Source: JBNKFV01 sp050290265 | GTDB taxonomy: Bacteria; Pseudomonadota; Gammaproteobacteria; Pseudomonadales; Cellvibrionaceae | Direction: 5' to 3' | Length of the DNA stretch: 24,800 nt | NCBI GenBank assembly: GCA_050290265.1 | Contig: JBNKHI010000049.1 | Coordinates: forward strand, 1 to 24,800 | Shown: positions 15,236-23,633 of the stretch, in pieces | Layout: every line of letters begins with the position of its first letter | How positions within the stretch are numbered: the stretch's first letter is position 1 | Position numbers and translations under genes: made by a program | The notes under the pieces: model-generated | Databases searched by the model: none | The model's input: only the letters and a program-made list of their open reading frames with translations | Told to the model about the DNA's origin: nothing

Positions 15236-16531
15236 ATGAACATTCTTATCATCGGCAGCGGCGGCCGCGAACACGCCCTCGCCTGGAAAGCCGCACAAAA
15301 CCCAGCCGTTGAAACTGTCTTTGTTGCGCCGGGTAATGCCGGCACTGCCACCGAACCTAAACTGCAAAATGTTGCCATCGACGTTTTGGCCTTTAATGAG
15401 CTCGCTGAGTTCGCAGAAAACAATAACGTTGCGCTCACTATTGTGGGCCCTGAAGCACCGCTAGTAGAAGGTATTGTCGACTTTTTTCAGGCACGCAATC
15501 TACGCTGTTTTGGTCCGAGTAAGGGGGCTGCACAACTGGAAGGCTCGAAAGCCTTCACGAAAGATTTTCTCGCGCGTCACAATATACCAACGGCGGACTA
15601 CCAGAACTTTACCGAAGTAGAACCGGCGTTGGCGTACATTCACAAAATGGGTGCTCCCATTGTGATTAAGGCCGATGGCCTGGCAGCGGGCAAAGGCGTG
15701 ATCGTTGCTGAAACCATTACGCAAGCGGAAGACGCGGTAAAAGACATGCTCTCTGGTAACGCTTTCGGTGATGCTGGCTGCCGAGTTGTCGTAGAAGAAT
15801 TTTTAACAGGCGAAGAAGCCAGCTTTATTGTGATTGCTGATGGTAAAAATATTTTAGCCATGGCAACCAGTCAGGATCACAAACGCGTGGGCGATGGTGA
15901 TACAGGGCCAAACACCGGCGGCATGGGTGCCTATTCACCCGCACCGGTTGTCACCGACGACGTTCATGCTCGAGTGATGCGCGACGTTATCGAACCCACG
16001 GTTCAAGGTATGGCTGCAGAAGGCAACGACTACACAGGTTTCCTTTACGCAGGCTTGATGATTGATGAAACCGGCGCACCCAAGGTCATCGAATACAACT
16101 GCCGCTTTGGCGACCCGGAAACACAACCTATTATGCTGCGATTACAGTCTGATCTGGTTGAGCTGTGCAACTCAGCTTTGGATAAAACACTGGATCAATG
16201 CTCCACAGAATGGAGTCCAGAAGCTGCTGTGGGGATTGTGCTGGCAGCCGGTGGCTACCCAGGCAGTTACGCAAAAGGACTCCCTATCAGCGGACTTCCA
16301 GAGTCAGAAACTGCGGGAGAAAAAGTGTTCCATGCAGGTACGGTGTTAAAAGATGACAAAATAACCACCAATGGCGGTCGTGTTCTGTGTGCCACGGCGT
16401 TAGGAAATAGCGTCACTGACGCGCAACAAAAAGCCTACGCTTTAGCCAAACAAATTGAATGGGAAGGAATGTTCTATCGTAATGACATTGCCTACCGCGC
16501 CATTGCCAGAGAGAACAGAGAGAAGCACTAA
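15236..16531 (+). CDS. purD: phosphoribosylamine-glycine ligase (GAR synthetase)
   Basis: PurD joins phosphoribosylamine and glycine with ATP, the second step of purine synthesis. The 431-residue product is of standard length. The N-terminal domain starts MNILIIGSGGREHALAWK. The ATP-grasp domain (about 105-320) shows KADGLAAGKGVIVAE, SQDHKRVGDGDTGPNTGGMG and the metal-binding region EYNCRFGDPETQ. The C-terminal domain ends ...FYRNDIAYRAI. AGCAGG lies 11 bases before the ATG. purH and purD are neighbours, as in many gammaproteobacteria, but here the palindrome after purH and a separate candidate promoter suggest independent transcription. The gene converges on the glycosyltransferase gene, with a large imperfect inverted repeat in the 100-base gap. 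Confidence 0.98.
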   Translation: MNILIIGSGGREHALAWKAAQNPAVETVFVAPGNAGTATEPKLQNVAIDVLAFNELAEFAENNNVALTIVGPEAPLVEGIVDFFQARNLRCFGPSKGAAQLEGSKAFTKDFLARHNIPTADYQNFTEVEPALAYIHKMGAPIVIKADGLAAGKGVIVAETITQAEDAVKDMLSGNAFGDAGCRVVVEEFLTGEEASFIVIADGKNILAMATSQDHKRVGDGDTGPNTGGMGAYSPAPVVTDDVHARVMRDVIEPTVQGMAAEGNDYTGFLYAGLMIDETGAPKVIEYNCRFGDPETQPIMLRLQSDLVELCNSALDKTLDQCSTEWSPEAAVGIVLAAGGYPGSYAKGLPISGLPESETAGEKVFHAGTVLKDDKITTNGGRVLCATALGNSVTDAQQKAYALAKQIEWEGMFYRNDIAYRAIARENREKH

Positions 16532-16547
16532 ACATTCTAACTATTCA

Positions 16548-16614
16548 CTTGTGAGGTTTGGCTCGGCGTACACAGATTGTTTCTATAGCGACGCTACCAA
16601 GCGAACCTCACAAG
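16548..16614. repeat. large imperfect inverted repeat between purD and the GT9 gene
   Basis: CTTGTGAGGTT (16548-16558) and AACCTCACAAG (16604-16614) are perfect 11-base arms. Inside them GGCTCGG and GCGT find imperfect partners in ACGCT and CCAAGC, giving a long bulged stem with a loop of roughly 20 bases. No T-tract follows on either strand. Confidence 0.6.
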
Positions 16615-16631
16615 CCTTACCTCAGCTTACT

Positions 16632-17777
16632 TCAGGTAAAGACTGACCCATCACTTTCAACGGTTGAACGGCTTGCGGGTAACAACTCGCCTACTGCGGC
16701 CTCTAAGTCACCCCATGAAAATTCGGCAACCCGCACCTTATCATTAACGATTTCGGGCTCTCGGGTAAAGACGATAGCGCGCTGTCGTGAAAGTGGGGCC
16801 CACTCTTCAAAGTTTGCAGGATTCGCGTTATAGATGGCCAATAATGGTTTATCCAACGCCCCTGCAAAATGAACCACTGACGTATCCGGCGAAACGACTA
16901 AATCTGCACGGTCAAGAATGGCCATGGTTAATGGCAAACTTACAGGTTGAGGGGAGACATGCACGCCAGTGGCACTAGCCAAAGCTTGCAACAAAGTATC
17001 CTGCCCGGGTACCCGCAACAGTATTAGCTCGTGACCGTGAAAGTGTTGCTTCCACCAAGCAATTAACGCCAACCCTTCTCGGTAATTAAACTGCCTATGA
17101 CTCGCCGAGCCAAACAAGTTGATCACCACTTTGGGCATAGACGAAAAGCCCGCGTAAAATTGCTGCGCACACGCTTCATCATTTGCATTACGAACCACAA
17201 AGAATTCCTGTTCAACTTTCGCTGACGGACAAAGTAGGCGCGCTGCTTCTGCATATCGCTGCGCAAAGTGTTGTGCAGATAGCGGTAAATGAATATCGAA
17301 AATACGGAATGACTGTTTGCCATACCCCAGATAATGAGAAGCACGAAGTTGGTACAAGGCAAACAAGTCGCGGTCTCCGAGACTCGAACCCAGTTCCAGT
17401 ACCAGGTCAAACTGACCGGCAAATCTGTCGAGCGATCTAGCGGTATCCCAACTTCGTTTTTCCAGCACTTCGACGTTCACCTTGCCGGGGCAACCCGAAA
17501 ACAGCGGCGCAGACTTGATACCCGTTAACACCGTTACTTGAATATCGGGCCGATGTTTAGCAAGGGCGGTTAGAAATACGGTACTGATGATCGCATCACC
17601 CAACTTATCATCCCAACGCAACAAAGCCACCGATTTAATATTTGCCGCGACAAAGTCAGCGCTACTGAACCGCTGATCCCACCGCACGCGTGCCGCAGCC
17701 ATTTTTTTTGCTTTGCGAGCGTTACGTCGGCCTCGCCACCAGGCGCGTATTCGTTTTAACATCGCCATATCATCCAT
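16632..17777 (-). CDS. glycosyltransferase family 9 (heptosyltransferase-like)
   Basis: The product (381 residues from the ATG at 17777) has the two-lobed GT-B fold expected of family 9, whose members add heptose or related sugars to lipopolysaccharide core on the cytoplasmic face of the inner membrane. The N-terminal lobe has LLRWDDKLGDAIISTVFLTAL, which corresponds to the usual R-x-x-x-x-GD start. The C-terminal lobe has the family signature VSPDTSVVHFAGALDKPLLAIY. A strongly basic helix (residues about 5-30, RAWWRGRRNARKAKK) might bind the membrane surface. AAGGG lies 7 bases before the ATG; an upstream TTG at 17798 is less likely. No other LPS genes are nearby, so the acceptor is unknown. 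Confidence 0.85.
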   Translation of the reverse strand: MDDMAMLKRIRAWWRGRRNARKAKKMAAARVRWDQRFSSADFVAANIKSVALLRWDDKLGDAIISTVFLTALAKHRPDIQVTVLTGIKSAPLFSGCPGKVNVEVLEKRSWDTARSLDRFAGQFDLVLELGSSLGDRDLFALYQLRASHYLGYGKQSFRIFDIHLPLSAQHFAQRYAEAARLLCPSAKVEQEFFVVRNANDEACAQQFYAGFSSMPKVVINLFGSASHRQFNYREGLALIAWWKQHFHGHELILLRVPGQDTLLQALASATGVHVSPQPVSLPLTMAILDRADLVVSPDTSVVHFAGALDKPLLAIYNANPANFEEWAPLSRQRAIVFTREPEIVNDKVRVAEFSWGDLEAAVGELLPASRSTVESDGSVFT

Positions 17778-17930
17778 TAAACAACCCTTAATTTCCAACC
17801 TGCAACGCTAAAATTGCGGCCCCTACTTTAGTTCAGCTGCTCTGCGTATCACAACGTCCAGCTAGCCTTTAAAGGATAAAATATTCATATCACGATGACC
17901 CAGAGCAAAGCACGGACGGTATATTCTGGG

Positions 17931-17936
17931 TATACT
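17931..17936 (+). promoter_or_regulatory. possible -10 box for coq7
   Basis: TATACT lies 35 bases before the coq7 ATG, with a related GTATATT just upstream. No convincing -35 hexamer is seen at 16-18 bases. A second candidate, TAAAAT followed by TGCGGCCCC (17809-17823), has a GC-rich discriminator like the dusB and purD start regions. Confidence 0.3.
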
Positions 17937-17971
17937 GGCACACATTATATGCTGCTGTTTGAGGAGAACCC

Positions 17972-18616
17972 ATGACTGGCCGCCGCTTAAGCTTTATCGA
18001 CCATCTACTAACCAATACTGATCGTGCGCTGCGCTCCTTAACCCCCAACACACAGGTTCATGAACGCCCGTCGCCAGCCAGAACCGTCAATGAAACCGAG
18101 TTGAGTGTGAGTGAAAAAAAGCATGCCGCAGGCCTAATGCGAGTAAACCATGCCGGAGAGATATGTGCCCAGGCGCTTTATCAGGGCCAAGCGCTGACAG
18201 CCAAATTGCCGGAAGTCAGGCAAGATATGAAACACGCGGCAGACGAGGAAATCGATCACCTGGCTTGGTGCGAAGAACGTATACAGCAGCTAGGTAGTCA
18301 TACGAGTTTACTTAACCCGCTCTGGTACGGCTTGTCTTTCGGTATTGGTGCAAGTGCCGGTTTTATTAGCGATAAAATCAGCCTTGGGTTTGTAGCTGCT
18401 ACGGAAGAACAAGTTTGCAAGCACCTGCAAAGCCATATGCAACATTTGCCTGAAAACGACGTAAAAAGCCGAGCCATTGTCGAAACAATGCTCGAAGACG
18501 AAGCCAAACATGCTCATACAGCATTAGCCGCTGGCGGCGCAAGATTTCCTGCCCCAGTAAAAGGCTTAATGAGTTTGGTTTCCAAAGCAATGACCAAAAC
18601 CAGTTATCGAATCTAA
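17972..18616 (+). CDS. coq7: Coq7-family di-iron 3-demethoxyubiquinol 3-hydroxylase
   Basis: Coq7 hydroxylates the ubiquinone ring in the penultimate step of ubiquinone synthesis; in pseudomonads it replaces UbiF. The 214-residue product has the four-helix di-iron core with all expected ligands: E63 (NHAGEI), E93 and H96 (EEIDH), E145 (AATEEQV), and E177 with H180 (EDEAKH). A Gly-rich stretch (LSFGIGASAGF) lies between the two halves, where membrane association is expected. GAGGAG lies 6 bases before the ATG. It is divergent from the glycosyltransferase gene and convergent with the OsmC-family gene, with a strong two-way terminator between. Oxygen-dependent ubiquinone synthesis implies an aerobic respiratory lifestyle. 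Confidence 0.95.
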   Translation: MTGRRLSFIDHLLTNTDRALRSLTPNTQVHERPSPARTVNETELSVSEKKHAAGLMRVNHAGEICAQALYQGQALTAKLPEVRQDMKHAADEEIDHLAWCEERIQQLGSHTSLLNPLWYGLSFGIGASAGFISDKISLGFVAATEEQVCKHLQSHMQHLPENDVKSRAIVETMLEDEAKHAHTALAAGGARFPAPVKGLMSLVSKAMTKTSYRI

Positions 18617-18626
18617 TACAACTCCG

Positions 18627-18664
18627 TTTAATAAAAATGGGGCTTGGGCCCCATTTTTATTAAA
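18627..18664. terminator. bidirectional terminator between coq7 and osmC-family gene
   Basis: A perfect 17-base-pair stem (18627-18643 with 18648-18664) closes on a 4-base TTGG loop. The GGGGC/GCCCC core is flanked by A-rich and T-rich arms, so each strand reads GCCCC followed by ATTTTTATT. It lies between two convergent genes and should terminate both. Confidence 0.93.
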
Positions 18665-18705
18665 AACCGAAAACGACTAATATTTCGCGACACCAGACGC
18701 TCGCG

Positions 18706-19131
18706 TCAGTCTTGCGCTTCAACAATCTCATAAGAATGACTCATCGCAACGCCCGCGGCCTCCATCATAATTGAAGCTGAACAGTATTTTTCTGCTGACA
18801 GTTCAACAGCACGTTTAACCTGAACTTCTTTTAGACCAGTACCGGTCACAACAAAGCGTAAATGGATTTTAGTAAAAGGCGACGGTACACCATCAGCGCG
18901 CTCTGCATCCAGCTCTACTCGGCAGGCAGCGACTTTTTGACGGGCCTTTTTCAAGATACTCACCACATCAAATGATGCACAACCACCCAAGCCCACCAAA
19001 ACAGTTTCCATTGGGCGAATACCCATATTACGCCCACCATGATCTTCTGGGCCATCCATCACGACAGTATGCCCACTGCCGGACTCACCCAAAAACATCG
19101 CGCCATCAACCCACTTCACTGTTGCTTTCAT
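18706..19131 (-). CDS. OsmC/Ohr superfamily protein (YhfA-like)
   Basis: The 141-residue product is of the OsmC superfamily, whose best-studied members are thiol-dependent peroxidases for organic hydroperoxides. The two family cysteines are present: C51 in GLGGCASFDVV and C117 in AEKYCSAS. R39 and E42 in GIRPMETVL fit the conserved arginine/glutamate pair. The sequence is closest in style to YhfA, a subgroup with less certain substrates. I chose the ATG at 19131 because MKATVKW is the normal family start. The frame runs open to 19206, but that would add 25 unrelated residues. It converges on coq7 and is divergent from crp; an osmC-family gene beside vfr is, as I recall, also found in Pseudomonas. 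Confidence 0.9.
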   Translation of the reverse strand: MKATVKWVDGAMFLGESGSGHTVVMDGPEDHGGRNMGIRPMETVLVGLGGCASFDVVSILKKARQKVAACRVELDAERADGVPSPFTKIHLRFVVTGTGLKEVQVKRAVELSAEKYCSASIMMEAAGVAMSHSYEIVEAQD

Positions 19132-19586
19132 AACTAATCTACCCGCCTGTAAACATGCACTACCCAATAAAATTTGCGCGCAAGAATACCACAAACTTAT
19201 ATTCACTCAGAAAGATTGAACGGCTATAAAGGTATAACAGCCAACATTGATCTCACTCGGTGTACAAAACCAGCTTTAACCAGTGTCATTTAATAACGAT
19301 CAATTTCTGTTACTGAGCGCACTAAAGTGATGGTTTAAAATTCAGTTTCGACGATTAAGTGCTCACAGTGGCGCGAAAAACAACATATTATAATTTTCAG
19401 TAGTTGAACCTGTGACCCAATTCGCATTACTCTATAACCCGTTGAAATTATTGGCATAACAATTTGAACAGGGTCTTGACTTGAAATGGCAGACGGTTTT
19501 GCCAAATCTGCGAATATGCTACGCGGCCTTTGGCTTATTTAGGCCAACAGCCCTTACTATCAAAGAGAAGCAACGAGGACATTACA
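19132..19586. other. 455-base divergent regulatory region between osmC-family gene and crp
   Basis: No gene is supported here. The region is AT-rich and holds TATAAT on both strands within ATTATAAT (19387-19394), a near-consensus CRP box at 19411-19426, and several weak -35-like TTGA words (for example TTGACT at 19476-19481). The frame that reaches crp is open up to 19530, but the coding start is placed at 19587. Confidence 0.6.
19411..19426. promoter_or_regulatory. CRP/Vfr-type binding site upstream of crp
   Basis: TGTGA-CCCAAT-TCGCA matches the CRP consensus TGTGA-N6-TCACA at 9 of 10 defined bases, with AA and TT in the outer flanks as in strong sites. It lies 161 bases before the crp start codon and directly beside back-to-back TATAAT boxes. 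Confidence 0.6.
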
Positions 19587-20222
19587 TTGGTTTCACTAGC
19601 CATAACCCCACATATTGATAATGTTGAACAATTTCTCAGCCATTGCCATCGCCGCCGCTACCCTGCAAAAAGCACATTAATCTACGCTGGAGATGCCAGC
19701 GATTCCCTCTATTACATTATTAAGGGTTCCGTAACTGTCTTAATTGAAGACGACGAGGGCCGAGAAATGATTGTCGCCTACCTGAATGACGGTGATTTTT
19801 TTGGTGAAATGGGTTTGTTCGATAAAGAGGATTCCCGTAGCGCCTGGGTACGTGCCAAGACCGAATGTGAAGTTGCCGAAATCAGTTACAGTAAATTTCA
19901 TGAGGTTAGCGAACGCCATCCGGACTTTTTATTTGCCGTAGCCAAACAAATGGCTCGACGCTTACGAGCTACCACCCGTAAGGTTGGGGACTTGGCATTT
20001 TTAGATGTTACAGGCCGTGTGGCACGGACACTATTGGATTTATGCAAAGAACCCGATGCCATGACCCATCCGGATGGTATGCAGATAAAAATTACTCGAC
20101 AGGAAATAGGCCGTATTGTTGGCTGTTCACGAGAGATGGTTGGTCGCGTTTTAAAAACTTTGGAAGAACAAGGTCTGGTAGACGTTAAGGGTAAAACGAT
20201 GGTGGTCTACGGGACCCGATAA
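19587..20222 (+). CDS. crp: cAMP-activated global regulator CRP (Vfr-like)
   Basis: This is a cAMP receptor protein very close in pattern to Pseudomonas Vfr and E. coli CRP. The 211-residue product has the cyclic-nucleotide domain (about 1-120), with YIIKGSVTVLIEDDEGREM, the phosphate-binding cassette GDFFGEMGLF and SRSAWVRAKTECEVAEIS. A long dimer helix follows (about 120-145), then the winged helix with recognition helix region ITRQEIGRIVGCSREMVGRV. The start is TTG at 19587: it has GAGGA 7 bases upstream and gives MVSLAITPHI, which aligns with the Vfr N-terminus. An upstream TTG at 19530 would add 19 residues with no family match. A CRP box upstream suggests autoregulation. A palindromic terminator follows. 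Confidence 0.96.
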   Translation: MVSLAITPHIDNVEQFLSHCHRRRYPAKSTLIYAGDASDSLYYIIKGSVTVLIEDDEGREMIVAYLNDGDFFGEMGLFDKEDSRSAWVRAKTECEVAEISYSKFHEVSERHPDFLFAVAKQMARRLRATTRKVGDLAFLDVTGRVARTLLDLCKEPDAMTHPDGMQIKITRQEIGRIVGCSREMVGRVLKTLEEQGLVDVKGKTMVVYGTR

Positions 20223-20272
20223 CCACCACATCAAGGCATAAAGCTCTTCAGCGTTTCCCGACATAAAAGAGT

Positions 20273-20314
20273 AGCAGTAAAAAAGGTCTTTGTTTAAAGG
20301 CCTTTTTTACTGCT
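20273..20314. terminator. terminator between crp and the RND operon
   Basis: AGCAGTAAAAAAGG (20273-20286) pairs perfectly with CCTTTTTTACTGCT (20301-20314), and CTTT/AAAG extends the stem inside. The T-run lies within the arm on both strands, so it can serve crp and the convergent RND operon alike. Confidence 0.9.
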
Positions 20315-20396
20315 CGAAGCTCCACGACTGACACAAAACTTTGCCTATCAACCTCCTTTACCCCACTTCGCTGCCGACGCTGTTCAAAAAGCTCTT

Positions 20397-23300
20397 TTAA
20401 TGACTACTGTTTGCCACTTTGCTGTGTATCCAGGCAGACCAGCGGTCTTTAGACTCAAGCACCAATACGGTAAGCGCCGGCAGCATCGTCAAGCTGACCA
20501 CAGCAGCCCCCAGTATCCCAAACATCACAATAGCACCGACACCACGGTATAATTCAGTGCCGGCACCGGGTACTAATACTAACGGCGCCAAACCAAATAA
20601 CGTGGTTAATGTCGACATTGCTATGGGCCGCAAACGCGACTCAACCGCCTCTCGCACAGCTTCTACTGCCTGCATACCAGCCTTTTCAATGTTATAAACA
20701 GCACGGTCCACAATTAAGATCGGATTGTTAACAACTGTGCCCATTAATATCAAAAAACCCAACATAGAAATCATGTCGAAAGGCTGAACGATAGGTGCCA
20801 AACTCAGCAGGGGCAAAAGACTGCCCGCCGCATTCAGTAACCATAAGCCCACAATACCGCCAGCTATCCCCAGCGGAATAGATGTCATAATCAGTACCGG
20901 GTAACCCCAATGATTAAAAATGGCGACCAGCAGCAAATAGATAATAACCAGCGCAATCAGATAATTACTGGTTAAGGCACTACGCGTCGCATCCAGCTGG
21001 TCAGCGGCACCTGAGATTGCAACAGTAACACCGACAGGAATCTCACCTGCAGCTCGCATCGCCTTTACTACCTGTTCCCGCACACGCTCAACACCTACCT
21101 CCAATGGTACATTCCGAGGAGGAATGATATTCAGCGTCACCGTGCGATTACCATTCACACGACGCACCGAGCTGGTGTCTACCGTTTCGCGAATATCGAC
21201 AAGATCTGCCAATGGCAAGACTGCACCGGAAGGTGTATAAATCGGCAGCTGGCCTAAATTATCCAATTCTGCAGCCTGTCCCGCCTGGCTGTATACATAC
21301 ATATCGACTTTGTCATCAGCCAGAAAAAACTCATCCACATAGCTGCCATCGGTAAGCGCTGCTACTGTAAAGCCGAGACTTTGTGCATTAAAACCTACTT
21401 CCGCAGCGCGAGCCCAACGTGGGTGAATTTCCACCATCGGCTGCGCCATAGTCAATGCGGTGGGGTTTGTTTGAATACGTGGGTTATCGAACACTTCACC
21501 GGCCCGATCATAGGCAGTACGAGCAACAGCATAGAGTGCATTAAGATCCGGCCCCGAAATGTCCAGATTAATACTGCGTGAACCGCCATCATTACTGGTA
21601 ATAATGGAACCACGCGCGGCAAATGCACGCATCCCCGGATACTCCCGATATTTTTTCGTGATCGCATCCATCAAGGCATCGATATCTGCTGCAGCTACGG
21701 GTTCGGCAATAATCCTTATTTGATTCGGGGCAGCACGCATATTCACATAAGCCATCGCCGGCACCGGCGTTTCGCCACGGTGAAAGAGCTCAGCATCGTT
21801 ACCCACAAATTGTAAAAAGTACGCATTCAGCTCTTCACTGATTTTCTGCATTGTTGCCAAATTATAGCCTGGGGGAGCGTTCATCAACGCAAACACTTTG
21901 GGCTCTTCACCTTCAGGTAAGTATTCTGCCGGTGGCGTTAACCACATGATAACGGCTGCGCTCAACGCCACGGTCAACCCGATACAGGTTAACTGGCGGC
22001 GGCGGGTTTTGACGGCACTATTTACCACGTTAATAATAATATTGTGTCCGCACTTGCCCACTGCAGTAAACCGATCACCTAACCAATGTTTGCCCGGCTG
22101 CCCGTTGCGCTCACTGTAAAATTCCAGCCGCGCTGCTGCCGTTGGCAATATAGTAATGGCAACTAGCATCGACGCTAAAATCGCCGCTGATATCGCGATA
22201 GCAATATCGGAATACAATTGCCCGGCTTCTTCCGCAACAAAAGTGACCGGCAAAAAAACTAAAATAGTTGTTAAGGTTGATGCAAAAACAGCAGGCCAAA
22301 CCTGACGTACACCTTCAACTGCAGCTTGTATCCTGCCAGCACCACGCCGGCGCTCCAACTCGATGCTTTCGAGAACAACAATGCTGTTGTCCAACGTCAT
22401 ACCGATAGCAAACGCTATGCCGGCCAGGGAAATAACATTGATGGTTCGACCGCCGAGCAACAGGCCTAAAAAAGCCACAATAATGCAAATAGGAATGCCC
22501 ATTACTCCCACTAATGTGGCCTTTAGTGAACGTAAAAACATAAACATGACAGCGGTTGCCAACAAGGCACCGAGAATCAAGTTAGTCCAGACATTCGCAA
22601 TAGACTCAGACACATACCGCACGTCATCGGCAATCGGCAGCATTTTCATGCCTTCCGGCACAAGAACATCACGGTTAACGACTTCAATCTCTTTCAGAAT
22701 CTGACGTTTAATATCCAGAACATTCGAGCCTGCTTCGCGCCGCACGATGACAAATAGATTAGGCTCACCATTAAACGTATTCGACTGATTTTTTTCAAAA
22801 TGTCCCAAACGTAAATCAGCCACATCATGCAGCCGAATAATGCTATTACCCCGGCGGGATAGAATTAGATCCCCCAGTGCCTCGACAGATTCAAATCGAC
22901 CAATGGTGCGCAATAGATACTGGCGCTTGCCAGACTCTACGTCGCCGCCTGAACGATCACGATTGCGCTCACGAATCGCCTGCCGCACGTTATCAAGCGT
23001 CAATTGCCGCTGTGCAAGTTTGGCTGGGTCAACCAGTATCTGAATCTGCTTTTCACTGCCACCAGACACCCCAATTTCCGAAACCCCCGGAACTCTTGAT
23101 AACTGCGTTTTGACATTGTCTTCAACAAAGTCTTGCATCAGATTCATATCCAACTGCCGCGGATTTCCCGGCAACGGCAAAATACTGAAAAACATAAACG
23201 GATTGCTGGAAAACGAGTTAGCATAAATCTGCGGTTCATCTACAGATTCTGGATAAGACTGGACTTGACTGAGCGCGTTATTAACGCGAATCATCATATC

Positions 23301-23600
23301 GGTAATATCAGTACCAAACGGGAATTCCAATTCAATTTCCGCACGACCGCTACTGGCCGTCGCTAAAATACGCGATAAGTTTGGCAGGTTACGGAGATAT
23401 TCCTCTTGCTCAATTAAAATTTCCTTTTCAACATCCTGCGGTGTTGCACCCGGCCATACAGTGCGCACGCTAATCACACGCACATCCAGATCTGGGATCA
23501 TTTGTACCGGAATTTTCGTGGCAGCCAAAATCCCGATAACAGAAATAATCATTACGATGACTGTCATCAGTGTGCCGCGCTGAACTATTTTATCGAACAT
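20397..23600 (-). CDS. RND efflux permease (HAE-1/AcrB-type superfamily)
   Basis: This 1067-residue inner-membrane protein is an RND permease (ACR_tran family) that exports drugs or other amphiphiles by proton antiport with an adaptor and an outer-membrane channel. It has the N-terminal membrane helix (about 10-28), two large periplasmic loops (about 30-335 and 560-885) and two blocks of membrane helices. Conserved pieces include PDLDVRVISVRTVWPGATPQDVE and the helix 4 region GIAFAIGMTLDNSIVVLE. The proton-relay positions differ from AcrB: helix 4 has one Asp (D404-N405, not DD), and helix 10 has VVNNP (N958-N959) where AcrB has Lys. Similar variants occur in other RND subgroups. AGAG precedes the ATG, 33 bases after the adaptor stop. 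The substrate is not predictable from sequence. Confidence 0.93.
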   Translation of the reverse strand: MFDKIVQRGTLMTVIVMIISVIGILAATKIPVQMIPDLDVRVISVRTVWPGATPQDVEKEILIEQEEYLRNLPNLSRILATASSGRAEIELEFPFGTDITDMMIRVNNALSQVQSYPESVDEPQIYANSFSSNPFMFFSILPLPGNPRQLDMNLMQDFVEDNVKTQLSRVPGVSEIGVSGGSEKQIQILVDPAKLAQRQLTLDNVRQAIRERNRDRSGGDVESGKRQYLLRTIGRFESVEALGDLILSRRGNSIIRLHDVADLRLGHFEKNQSNTFNGEPNLFVIVRREAGSNVLDIKRQILKEIEVVNRDVLVPEGMKMLPIADDVRYVSESIANVWTNLILGALLATAVMFMFLRSLKATLVGVMGIPICIIVAFLGLLLGGRTINVISLAGIAFAIGMTLDNSIVVLESIELERRRGAGRIQAAVEGVRQVWPAVFASTLTTILVFLPVTFVAEEAGQLYSDIAIAISAAILASMLVAITILPTAAARLEFYSERNGQPGKHWLGDRFTAVGKCGHNIIINVVNSAVKTRRRQLTCIGLTVALSAAVIMWLTPPAEYLPEGEEPKVFALMNAPPGYNLATMQKISEELNAYFLQFVGNDAELFHRGETPVPAMAYVNMRAAPNQIRIIAEPVAAADIDALMDAITKKYREYPGMRAFAARGSIITSNDGGSRSINLDISGPDLNALYAVARTAYDRAGEVFDNPRIQTNPTALTMAQPMVEIHPRWARAAEVGFNAQSLGFTVAALTDGSYVDEFFLADDKVDMYVYSQAGQAAELDNLGQLPIYTPSGAVLPLADLVDIRETVDTSSVRRVNGNRTVTLNIIPPRNVPLEVGVERVREQVVKAMRAAGEIPVGVTVAISGAADQLDATRSALTSNYLIALVIIYLLLVAIFNHWGYPVLIMTSIPLGIAGGIVGLWLLNAAGSLLPLLSLAPIVQPFDMISMLGFLILMGTVVNNPILIVDRAVYNIEKAGMQAVEAVREAVESRLRPIAMSTLTTLFGLAPLVLVPGAGTELYRGVGAIVMFGILGAAVVSLTMLPALTVLVLESKDRWSAWIHSKVANSSH

Positions 23601-23633
23601 ACCGATCTCTCATTTTTTTGTCGCGAACACTGA

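Noticed and set aside
16540..16620. Integron attC site
   Set aside because: The inverted repeat lacks the flanking core words (RYYYAAC and GTTRRRY) and there are no cassette genes.
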